Shown: one piece after another, positions 35,983-45,538 of the stretch
How the letters are laid out: each line of letters starts with the position of its first letter
How positions within the stretch are numbered: position 1 is the first letter of the stretch
The notes under the pieces: generated by a model
Seen by the model: the letters and a program-made list of their open reading frames with translations, nothing else
Databases searched by the model: none
Told to the model about the DNA's origin: nothing
Source of the DNA: Neelides folsomi
Taxonomy: Eukaryota > Arthropoda > Collembola > Neelipleona > Neelidae
DNA length: 64,000 bases
Assembly (NCBI GenBank): GCA_034687125.1
Contig: JAQGBZ010000010.1
Location: 496,001-560,000 of the forward strand
Direction of reading: 5' to 3'
Position numbers and translations under genes: made by a program

Positions 35983-38521
35983 ATGGCAAACATCATAAAT
36001 TATTTCGTGAACTCGATCAAGAGATTTAGAGGCAATGGGGAGAATGGGGGAGGAGATAATAATGGAAATTTAAATGATCATTTGAACCAAGGAAGGAATA
36101 TACCCGTAAGTAAAATTATCATGTTATTTAAACATTTACAATTACTGATAGTAAAATTATAATAATAATTTTTACATTAGAATGCCATAATATTTCAAAT
36201 TACATATTATAATTAATTTTTTAGGTATTAGTTCTATTGAGCATTTTTGATCATCTCCATACTGGAGACATTCTCCAATTCCGACTCGTGAACCATCAAT
36301 GGAATTCTGCCTTTCAATTAGGAGGATACTTTACCAAACATTTTAAATTCACAATTTCACCTTCGGGAATGGCGAATCCTAATAAGAGAATTATGGTGCT
36401 TAATCCACAATCAACATCAGCTTTTCCAAATGTCAGAATGTATCAATTTGGCCCTGTGACAAGTTTAGATTGGCCCAATGATCCAATCAGCAATATAAGA
36501 ACATTAGAGCTTACATCAAGCACTTTTGGATGGGTCAAATTTCAACAAATTCTCATTTCTTTGGTCCATTTGAGGAGTCTTTTGTTAGACTCAGTCAGAA
36601 TTCATAACGTTCATAATGGGGACTTTGAATCCGGACTTGATGTAGCCATTCGTCGAATCAAGTCACTAACATTGAAAAAGACCCGAATTCCTCATCTGCT
36701 CGGTTTAACTGACCTCATTTGGCCGATTGTGTTTCTTGGCCAATTTAAGGATGAAAATACTTTAGAAGAATTGTCCCTTCTCAATGTGACCCTTAAAGGA
36801 GAAAATTATCAACATCCTCTTTCTGATTCTCATAATAGATTTGCAACAATTCTTGAGGAATTACTCAACAGGAATAGAAAATCTCTCAAGAATCTTACCA
36901 TTATTAATACAAAGTGCTTTTATCATAAACTGAATCGACTCCCACATGTCTTATACACTCAGATTCTCCCGAATGTGGAGTTTGAGAATGAAGAGAATGG
37001 ATATGAGATGCAACTCAGGAAATTGGCTTTACCATCATGGAAAGATATGCAATTTTATGGAGGTTTTGGAATTGTTATGATTCAATACATTGGGAATTTC
37101 CTAGAAAATCAGCACCATTTGGAATCATTAGAAATTCCATATTTTCCACGACGGCCCAATACCGTTTTTCAAAGACAATTGATAGTAGAAATGACAAGAC
37201 TTGGGAAAATCATTTTAACGAAAAGAACAATCAAATCACTTCAAATTCCCAAATGTGAATATTTTAATGATCTGAAAGACATTAGACATCTTCCTAGATT
37301 AAAAAAGATCTCGATTGGGAGTTCGGAAGTTTCTGAGGTTATTGATGAATTTATTCCAAGATTGTCATTTAAGATGATTCCAATAGCCAACATTCGAGTG
37401 TTTGAAGTTCATTCAAGAACTCCAAACCTTACAGGAAAAATTTCATTTCTTTGTCATTTATTACCAAATCTTGAAGAACTTTCACTAGGAATTATGAACA
37501 TTGGACCAATGACTTTCAATATGGAAACGGTTTTATTGGACATTGACATCCATCACATCTTGAGGAATTTGAGGAATTTGAAGAAACTTGAAATCGGAAT
37601 TTGTGAGATGTTGACGGACAAAGCCCTTTGTGGTGATAAGATGAGTCTTTGTGAGGAAATCACTGCATGTTCGGTCTTTGAGTGCAATCCTTGGTTTCAA
37701 ACCTATGAAGAAAATTCGTTTTCCATTTCTTCATTAGAAAGTGAGCTAAATCTAATCATAAGCATGTTGAAAGAAACAATTAGAAGATTTCCAATACATA
37801 AATGAAATTAAGATAGTGAATATTTATGCATATCTCTTTCGCCCATTAGTAATAAACTTAATGAACCTTGTTTTTGTTTTGTAGAATTGGAAAGTTTAAT
37901 ATTTAGAGGAAACTCCGCGTTTACAGATGAAGGCATCTTGGCAATAAAAATCCCCACATTACGTTATATTGAGCTCCCTTCGAGTGACTATGTAAAACTT
38001 TAATTTTAAATGTTATGTTAAACTTTATAATTGTCATTAATTTTATAACTTTTTATGCAATAGTATACATTCAAAGGTATAGAGAAAATGATAAACAACA
38101 ACCCGAGTCTTGAAAATTTATTTGTGCAATCTTCAAGTAAACTATCGACGAATTCAATAAGTGAACTAAGAAAAATGATGACTAGAATGCAATTAAAGCA
38201 GGTACATATTAACAAACGAGTTGTATAAAGTGGGCCATAAGTATCTTTCTTTTTTAAATATACAATTGTAAAAAAGAGATACTTATGGTCCATCTTGTAT
38301 ATGTACATACATAATGTTATGTATTTAACAAAGTCAAACTATTATTATAGCAATACCCAGACTGTGTAATATACCTATGTACAATATGTATGTTAACTTT
38401 AAACTTATTTGTATAGATAATTGCACCCGAAAACCCCATGGTTGAATTTACAAGAGAACTAAGAAACATGCTTATGCTGACAATGGAACCAAATCTTTTT
38501 GACGATGGAGCATTAGAATGA
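35983..38521 (+). CDS. F-box/leucine-rich-repeat protein, five exons
   Basis: Probable substrate adaptor of an SCF (Skp1-Cullin-F-box) ubiquitin ligase. Exons: 35983-36105, 36225-37740, 37885-37991, 38064-38201 and 38417-38521, in phase, giving 662 residues. A 40-residue Asn/Gly-rich leader is followed across the first intron by the F-box (LLSIFDHLHTGDILQFRLVN then HQWN, about residues 44-70). The remainder is a series of irregular leucine-rich repeats (IRTLELTSSTF, LEELSLLNV, LKNLTIIN, LKKLEIGIC, LESLIFRGNSAFTDEGI). The large exon stays open to a stop at 37805, but a good GTGAGC donor at 37741 joins in phase to an exon that continues the repeats (SSLEKLESL), so splicing gives the full protein. 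Intron 4 holds a small palindromic repeat. The substrate is unknown. Confidence 0.88.
38228..38297. repeat. Palindromic MITE-like repeat in an F-box gene intron
   Basis: Imperfect inverted repeat with arms built on TGGGCCATAAGTATCT and a poly-T/poly-A inner edge, about 29 bases each, lying in intron 4 (38202-38416). The repeat at 61194-61267 shares the outer TGGGCCATAAGT and the TTTCTTTTTT block, so both belong to one family. Confidence 0.8.
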
Positions 38522-38706
38522 TGATCCGTTATGTGTTATATTGTTAACTCTTTTATAATTGCATACTGATTAATGCAATAATCTTTAAGTCTTGTCATCA
38601 TCTATAAAACTATAATTGATTGCTAACGAATCATCTTGTCTTCTTGTCTAATGCAGTATGTACAAAATAATACAATCAGTTAATTAAATTTTAAATTTAT
38701 AGTTTG

Positions 38707-38712
38707 AATAAA
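38707..38712 (+). terminator. Candidate poly(A) signal of the F-box gene
   Basis: AATAAA about 185 bases after the stop codon at 38521. Confidence 0.45.
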
Positions 38713-39007
38713 TAATTACTTTAACGTAGAACCTAATATATAGTAGGTACATTTAAAAGTCTATTTCGATTTATTGGAGACTAAAGTCCTAAAATTGTTT
38801 TTGTTAAAATACAAAAAGACAATCAATATCTGTAAATCCACCATTAGAACCTCTAATTTCTACTGTATGTAATAGAAATGAAATGAAAGCTTGTTTCTTG
38901 GAGAATAAAGTCGTTTAACATGTAAGATTTAAATATTTTAAAACGTCATTATATAATTAAGTTTAGAGGTTACAATAATAAACCTGATGCGATTAGATTG
39001 AATTGAA

Positions 39008-40331
39008 ATGGAGAACAATAAAAGATCAAAAACGAATTTGGGTAGCGATACATTAGAATCTCTCGTTCTAACCAGAGATTCTGGATTAAAACTTCCTCTC
39101 CCAGTCTCCAGCAGCACTAATTTCCCAAGAAATCTCCGATCGAGTCTCCTCCTCGAACAAAAATTCTCTCAAGCAGATAAGAAAACACAAAACAAGTTCA
39201 TTCGGAAATTAATTCACCAAACCACTGGATTTACCAAATCCCGAAATCACCATTTTGCTCTACGGATCATCGACAAAGAGCGAGCGCCATTCGACAAATT
39301 AAATCATCCAATTTCACTCAGGAACAACATGTCAGATACATCGCTGAGCTCCGACACAGAAGCAGAACATCGTGGGCCAAAGGTTAAAGGCGAAATTAAA
39401 AATCCTCGACATGGATTTCCCCTTCGTCTCAAATCGGACGAAGACATCCAATACGATGAAATTGAAGAACTTGAGTCTGACAACGAATTTGGTGCGAAAT
39501 TCGATACAGCTTTAATTACTCTCAATACCTTTTGTCGTGCCGATAATCCGAATCTTGTGGGAGATCCAAGTTTTATTTCCGGGAAAGCTGCTGTTCTCTG
39601 GCCGGATCGAATCTCTGAATATAATTCAAAGCGGGAGAAGCGAATGGCAATTAAAGAAGCTTCTGGCAATTTCTTGAAAGGTCAAAATACGAAGATAAGG
39701 AATCTCAATGATCGGGAAGTGATGGCGCTTAAAGAAGACTTCAGGTCAAATAGAGAAAAGGAGATGGATGGTTCTTGCTCAGAATCTGATCCTGAAATGT
39801 CTGAATACATCAATGAACTTGCTCGGAGGAAGAAGCGACGTGAGAATCGAACAAGAGAGGTCATTTACTACGATGAAAGTCTCGGCCGAATTAGGAATTT
39901 GCACAGATCTTCAATTTCGCTCACGTCATATTATAAAACGGACGCTAATTTGTTTGGGAAATCAAATCGTCTTCATGCTATTATGACACCAGAAGAGCTT
40001 AAAAGTACGTTAACTATATTGTACAAAATTAATGTTTAGCTTTTTCTAATAAATTATTACATAATTTGAAGATTAACTGGTTATGACTCATGTCTTCACG
40101 AGTTAAGATTATCCCAATGTGAAATAATTCTTTCATATTTAATTTTATTCCCAATTAGTGGTGGGCTTCGAAGATCCCAACGAACCAAAAGATGTCCCAA
40201 AGGAAAGCGGAGAAATGATCGAAATCAAAGAAGGAGAAATCCCAGAGGAACCAGGAAAGTCTGATGACAAAATAGCAGCACCCTTTTCTGCTAATGAAAA
40301 AGGAGACACCGGGGATCTTAAATTCTCTTAA
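39008..40331 (+). CDS. Charged protein of unknown function, two exons
   Basis: Exons 39008-40004 and 40159-40331 (donor GTACGT, acceptor CAATTAG, phase 1) give 389 residues. The family is not recognised. There is no signal peptide or membrane segment. The protein is rich in charged residues: an acidic patch near residues 148-160 (DEDIQYDEIEELESDNE), a predicted helical stretch with KREKRMAIKEASGNFLK, then a basic cluster (ARRKKRRENRTREV) that could be a nuclear localisation signal. The second exon adds an acidic tail (GFEDPNEPKDVP and EKGDTGDLKFS). The long open frame, clean junction and nearby poly(A) signal support a real gene. It is likely an intracellular, possibly nuclear, protein; this is inference from composition. 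Its 3' end faces the fax-like gene on the opposite strand. Confidence 0.83.
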
Positions 40332-40465
40332 AAGTCTAATCATAATATTATGATGCAACGCTTTATTAATTTACCAATTACTTGAGCAAAATTAAAAATC
40401 TATTAATTAATTATATGTATGTTAAGTATAATATTTGTAAAAATGTACTTAAATATTTATGTAAA

Positions 40466-40471
40466 AATAAA
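40466..40471 (+). terminator. Poly(A) signal of the charged-protein gene
   Basis: AATAAA 135 bases after the stop codon. It lies about 90 bases from the oppositely oriented poly(A) signal of the convergent fax-like gene. Confidence 0.5.
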
Positions 40472-40558
40472 CTACACCATTAACAAATAATATTAAAAGT
40501 TTCACATATCTTTACAAAGAATTTTTATATAAGAATTCTGTTGCATAATTCAATATCC

Positions 40559-40564
40559 TTTATT
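40559..40564 (-). terminator. Poly(A) signal of the fax/FAXC-like gene
   Basis: AATAAA on the minus strand (TTTATT on plus), 85 bases beyond the stop codon at 40649. Confidence 0.5.
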
Positions 40565-40648
40565 TGTCAGTTAATATCAATTGATTATAAAATTAAAATC
40601 GTTTAAGTTTTGTGGCGTAGATCGCATTTTAATTGAAAATCTCCATTA

Positions 40649-42313
40649 TTATTTCGAAAGATAAGTATCCCAATCTGGCCAGAACTTCTCTTTCATCCTT
40701 AAGGTATATTCTTTCAAGTTTATCATTTCTTTATCTATTATAAAAAGTTTAATCAAACCATTATATCCCCCTTATTAGCATTTAATTTAATTTGGAAATT
40801 CTCAATTTTTAGATAGAATTACATGAATAGATTTATTACCATTTATAAGCTTTTCATACGGTGATCCATCTAATCCCCATAAGCATTGCGTCGTAAAAGC
40901 AAAAATTGCACAATCATCTTCACAAGGTTCGTTTCCAAGAATGAATTTCTTTTTCCCCAGAAGTTTCGAAGTTATTCGAATATCTTCGCACATGATCTTG
41001 TGAATTACTTCTTTTGGGTGTTTTCCTATACCTTGACTATCGGCTCTCCACAATACAACAAGCTTAATCATTTGTCCATAAACCCATGATATTTGCGTAG
41101 TTAGCTTTAGTAACGATTCTCTTGTACCAAAAGCAAACCGCCATAGGGCCAATCCCCTGGATGAATAGATAACCAAACAGATTAATAAGTATTTATACAT
41201 AGGGGTTTTCACATTGAGCGATACATGATACTTGAGGTATTAATAATACAGAGGCAAAATACATTTTATAACATTTATTTTTTAAAATACCAAAAGAAAT
41301 GTTCTTCGAGCATAATTCTTACTGCAGAAGACATTGCAATTTGTTCATCATTATAGGATCCATTAACATTCTTGTTAAATTTCCTGTTTAATGCACAAAA
41401 CATTATCACAAACTTTTCATATTTTAGCGGTTATATTAACTGATAGCACTGATAAATAGATAAATACAGTAAAAACAGGTAATATAATAAGAGAAAATAT
41501 CGTTTTTAAAAATGATCTACTTTTTTAGAAATTCAATAATAAGTTGACTGTCTCCCACATGTTCACCATTTAACGAAATCCAAGGTGTTTTTGATGTTGG
41601 TCCAAAGGGATCTTTATGATCTAACTACGGATAGTTAAAAATTCATCGCATCTTAATCTTAACATTATTATTCTTATGAATAATTTTAATTAAAGGAATA
41701 AATTATGAATACCTTGAATGGAAGATTTGCCATTTTAAGGAAAGTCAAGACTTTGACTACAAATGGCGACCCACTTAGGTTTGATATTCCAGGTTTAACA
41801 CAATGGACGATTATCTATTTTATATATTAAATACCTTAGATTTAGTACATTGCATTAGCCATAAATTTACAAATAAGTAATGTATGTATCTAAATGCAAT
41901 ATATTTATTTGTGCATCAGAAATATTCAAGTGAAGTGCTATGTATTGCTATAATGTCAAAGGTCACAATCTTATGATTTCTTACCACATTTTTTGGTGTA
42001 TTATTCCACCGATCCCTGTATATAATTACAAAAGTCCACAATTACTTTTCTGAAAATTATGTATATGTAATTTAGATAATGAATGTTGAAATTATGATTA
42101 GCATATTAATAAAATTAAAGATTCCTTTACAATTTCTTTTGAAGAAAGTATTGTGGGACATATTTTTTGAGCAAGTAAATGACGAGCGCCCCAATGAACC
42201 AATATAGGATTTTTGAGAAACAACAGCAAGACATTCTTAAGTCTAAATAATTTACTCTCGTCACTTTTACATGTTACTTGTCTTTTATGCTGTGCTGTAA
42301 GGGAATATCTCAT
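40649..42313 (-). CDS. fax: Failed axon connections (FAX/FAXC) homologue, GST/metaxin-like, six exons
   Basis: Member of the fax/FAXC family: GST-fold proteins, in Drosophila genetically linked to axon development with Abl; biochemical role unclear. Minus-strand exons: 42313-42131, 41814-41713, 41624-41521, 41383-41291, 41156-40840 and 40734-40649, all phase-compatible, giving 294 residues. A hydrophobic N-terminal stretch (about 28-49) leads into SSKEI/IIVHCVKPG, matching the family's start of the GST N-domain, then SGSPFVVKVLTFLKMANLPF and TPWISLNGEHVGDSQLIIEF. The C-domain has EEHFFW, GIGKHPKEV, LLGKKKFILGNEPCEDDCAI, GSPYEKLIN and the family's terminal FWPDWD. Resemblance to human FAXC runs through all exons except the first. 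The start ATG at 42313 and exon 1 are slightly less certain. Confidence 0.92.
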
Positions 42314-42952
42314 TCAGTATTATCTTTAATTGTATGTCAAATGATAAATCAGCACACGAGTACCTAAGTACGTGACCAAAAGACTCGTTAATACTGAAAA
42401 ATATAAGATAGCGAATATAAGTATTATAGATACACAGTGTAATAATGTACACCTACATTATGGGTCACACGTTAACGCGTTTTTAGATAACAAAATATTT
42501 ATATTAAGAGGATGCTCCAAATAAATATTTGTAATACATAATGCTCAATATAATTAAGTGGTTTTATGGTTTTACTCGCTAGCAATTCTATTCTTTTGTT
42601 ATTCTTGTATCATTAATGTATTTTTATTTTGTCAAAAATCTCGTTTGAAAATTATTCAAAATAACAATGATATTTATGAGCAATTTAGGACACAACACTT
42701 GATTCAGAGTAGTACACAAAGGTAAAAAGCAATTTTTATGTCGGATTAAATACTTGTATGGTACATGTAATCAGAGTTAAATATAGGATATGTTTTTCTT
42801 ATGTTTTAATCTCTTGCTCGTGATATCGAAATACCTTTATTACAAGTAATATGCCTAATTTAATAATGCCTATAATTTTTCAAAATAATTATAAAATTAA
42901 ATACTTTTTTTATATTGGTCATTTAATTTGATAATTGTTTTTACTTGAAGGC
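42314..42952. other. A+T-rich gap upstream of the fax-like gene
   Basis: Probably the promoter side of the minus-strand fax-like gene. No motif, RNA gene or repeat recognised. Confidence 0.45.
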
Positions 42953-43150
42953 ATTCAACGTCCGCGAGAACGTAAGGAAATGTTTGCCAATGGAAGATTG
43001 AGAGGTCATTCAGTCAACATTTAAGTTATTGTGAAAATAACGAATTTAGTAGCAAGATATCCTGGCTCAACTCATGACGGTTACATATGGAGGAGCTGTG
43101 GCCTGCGTGAAACCTTTGTTAGAGATCCGCCAACTGGATGGATATTAGGT
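42953..43150 (+). pseudogene. PIF/Harbinger (HARBI1-like) transposase fragment
   Basis: A short plus-strand piece of a Harbinger DDE nuclease: QRPRERKEMFANGRLRGH, a stop codon, then VARYPGSTHDGYIWR and PTGWILG. The PGSTHD signature and the W-I-W context are diagnostic of the family. It lacks both ends, has an in-frame stop and is only about 65 codons. It runs opposite to the larger remnant next to it, so it derives from a different copy or from an inversion. Confidence 0.85.
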
Positions 43151-43402
43151 ATACAAACATTTTAATTAATATTTTGATAATATTGGAGTAATATAGGAAT
43201 AATGAAATTATTGGAATTACAAATTCGTAAAGAGGAAATCATTGTCTTTGAATTGGAACAAAAGAACAACCTTTCACCTTCGGCACACACAGAACATTTA
43301 TACAAATAATTTACTTATATTTATTAGTTATGATTTCTTTATTTGCCTTTAAATGCTATTGTGATTTAGGCTTTAATATATTGTTTTCTGTTAAAAACTA
43401 AT

Positions 43403-44320
43403 TTAATTAAATAGCAATGTGCATGCCATTATGATCTGTCCAGCATTCTCTGGGTCGTTACGGAGGTATCTCAAGCAAGGAAACTTCCGTTTAAGTGCTC
43501 CAATAGCTCTTAAACGGAAGTTTCTACTCTACTTCTTCTGAAGCTCTACTATTTGGCCAGTTCTTCGTAAATCATTGTTAAATCGTCCTACAGCGGCGGC
43601 ATAATTTCCCACGTTAATAGGTCTCATAAGTTAAGGTAACAAAGGATATGTAGAATCTCCTAAAATCACTGCACCTTCAAATGGGCGCCAGCCATTTTCA
43701 AACTCTTCAAAAATGCGAGTTGAACGGAAGACTCTTGAGTCGTGGAGACGTCCCGGCCATCGTGATGAAACATAATAGAAAGACAAATTCGGTCCGGCTA
43801 TCATGCATTGATGGAATGGTTGATATAGCGGTCGTCAAAGTTTTCCTCGTCTGCTCCTCCTGGAGCTTGTATTTGAAATAAACTCCCATCAACGACTCCG
43901 CAAACGCTTGGAAAACCGCCATGCCTCATGAATTCCATTCGCACTTGATCTGCATTCTCTGGAAATCTGACATCATGAAAAAGATGATCAACAATAACCG
44001 ATGTGACCCTTTAAACTGTCCGATGCACAGTTGATTTTCCCAGACCATGGACATCTGACACGATGTGATTTTGTGAACCGCATTCTAACCAGTAAAGTGT
44101 CAGAAGTTGTTGTTTAGGAGAAATAGGTCGATTTCGGCCGCTTTCGTATGACAAAAAACGTCCAATTCTATCCAAAATCCATTCCGCTTCTTCAGACGAT
44201 ACTCTGAATCGCATCAAAAAGTCAGCACCCTCAAATTGGAAATTGATTCTTTGACGAAATGTCTTTGGCCTTCACTGTTGTACGAGAATCTCATCATCTT
44301 CAAAAAATTCAACAATGTTT
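43403..44320 (-). pseudogene. PIF/Harbinger (HARBI1-like) transposase, decayed, nearly full length
   Basis: Minus-strand remnant of a DDE_Tnp_4-type nuclease. From the 5' side: KTFRQRINFQFEG, RFRVSSEEAEW, NRPISPKQQLL, DVHGLGKSTVHR, then the first catalytic-Asp region CGVVDGSLFQIQ, RWPGRLHDSRVFR, the second catalytic-Asp region VILGDSTYP, and the C-terminal RAIGALKRKFPCLRYL and DPENAGQI. It is broken by several in-frame stops (before RPKTF, after STVHRTV, after STYPLLP and near 43526), a one-base frameshift after the INA motif near 43802, and a small insertion near 43490-43535 that contains an inverted copy of neighbouring sequence. No partner Myb-like gene was seen. It is a dead element. Confidence 0.92.
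43480..43524. repeat. 16-bp perfect hairpin inside the transposase remnant
   Basis: Arms 43480-43495 (GAAACTTCCGTTTAAG) and 43509-43524 are exact reverse complements with a 13-base spacer. One arm is normal transposase coding sequence (minus-strand KRKF region). The other lies in extra sequence that interrupts the transposase, so it is an inverted duplication. Confidence 0.9.
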
Positions 44321-44525
44321 ATTAAAATAGTACAATTAAGTAATTAATTAAAATGTTTTAAATATTTTCCGGAGCATGAAATTAAATGGGGAGGTTCGAA
44401 AAAGCTTGTGCAAAATCCCAAAATTGGAAATTGGGATAATTGTTGTGGTGGGACACATGGGAATATTTTGTATTGAGTTGGTTTTTGACGCTCGGTTTTG
44501 GGATTTGGGATTGAGTTTTGATGGG

Positions 44526-44564
44526 ACAAAATATCCCCGATTTGGAAAATCGGGGATATTTTGT
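44526..44564. repeat. 18-bp perfect palindrome with 3-base loop
   Basis: Arms ACAAAATATCCCCGATTT and its exact reverse complement flank GGA. It lies directly left of the truncated MITE copy, where the MITE's own outer terminal repeat should be. Confidence 0.9.
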
Positions 44565-44572
44565 TTTGTTAA

Positions 44573-44741
44573 TTGAGAAGATTATTGAGAATTGGATCAT
44601 GTTACTTGACCGGGCAATCGAATGTCATGTTACCCGCAAATAATTTCTACAGGAAATAATATCGTTTTATTTGAATTTCTAATGACTTGTCAAGTAACAT
44701 GTTTCCATTCTCAATAATATTCTAAAATGGAATAGAGCATA
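44573..44741. mobile_element. Second, left-truncated copy of the 192-bp MITE
   Basis: About 169 bases clearly related to 32452-32643, sharing TTGACCGGGCAATCGAATG, AATTTCTACAGGAAATAAT and the right terminal repeat ending in AATAGAGCATA. It lacks roughly the outer 17-20 bases of the left repeat and has several substitutions, so it is older than the first copy. Confidence 0.88.
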
Positions 44742-45447
44742 GGCCCTTATTAGGTTGTTTGTTAATACGAAAAAACTCGAGGTCATAGTGATCTAATAAA
44801 GTTAGCTATTAGATGATAAAGTTAATGGACCGTTATAAATTCAAAAATAAAACTTCAATTTACTTTGCCTATTTATTAATGAGAGAAAACTCGGTTGGGT
44901 TCCCTGGAAAATATTTGAATAGTGGCGTTACACAGAACGGATTAAATATTTCTAAAGAACAGGGGCAAAGGGTTCGATAGGATGAATCTTTAAATAGAGC
45001 TAACACCCTGGTTAACATTGAGACGCCCGTAGTTGTAAAGAATAAAAGACAGGAGTTTATAAGGGAAATAATAAATGAGATATTCAAGGAATTACCTTGT
45101 TTGGTATTCTCTCATTGGATGAGATATCCAATATCAAGGGCTTGAGGATCAAAGACCCATTTAATTGTTTTTCTATTTCAAATAACCAGAATTCGCTTTT
45201 TGAACACAACACTCATCGCAATTTCTCTGAATATACGCAGTCAATTGAAATTAGGCGAAATGGATGTCAAACATGAAACGAAAGCTTTTTATGTTATAGA
45301 CCACCATCAGAACCCCATTCTGTTCACTATAAACTTTTATCTCAAAGTGTCAGATCCAATATCATTCCCCATTGAGCAATTAAGTTATCTCTCCTTAACT
45401 TTTCACAAAGAGAAATGTATAAACAATAAGTAACAATTCAATAACGA
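44742..45447. other. Decayed open-frame region of unknown origin
   Basis: Between the MITE and the TMEM70 3' end. The plus strand has interrupted frames around 44.9-45.43 kb (for example a 77-codon frame at 45200-45433) with protein-like composition but no domain that I recognise. It may be an old transposon coding remnant. Confidence 0.3.
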
Positions 45448-45453
45448 TTTATT
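45448..45453 (-). terminator. TMEM70 poly(A) signal
   Basis: AATAAA on the minus strand, 86 bases past the stop codon at 45539. Confidence 0.5.
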
Positions 45454-45538
45454 GTTTTTTAATCTTTGAAGATTGTTATAAATAAACATTTAATAAATAA
45501 ATATTAATTGAGAACTTCACTAACATTTAAGACTAACA

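Noticed and set aside
36237-37805. F-box gene as a single exon starting at 36237 and ending at 37805
   Set aside because: The upstream ATG exon and three downstream exons join in phase and complete the F-box and the repeats; 36237 is a TTG.
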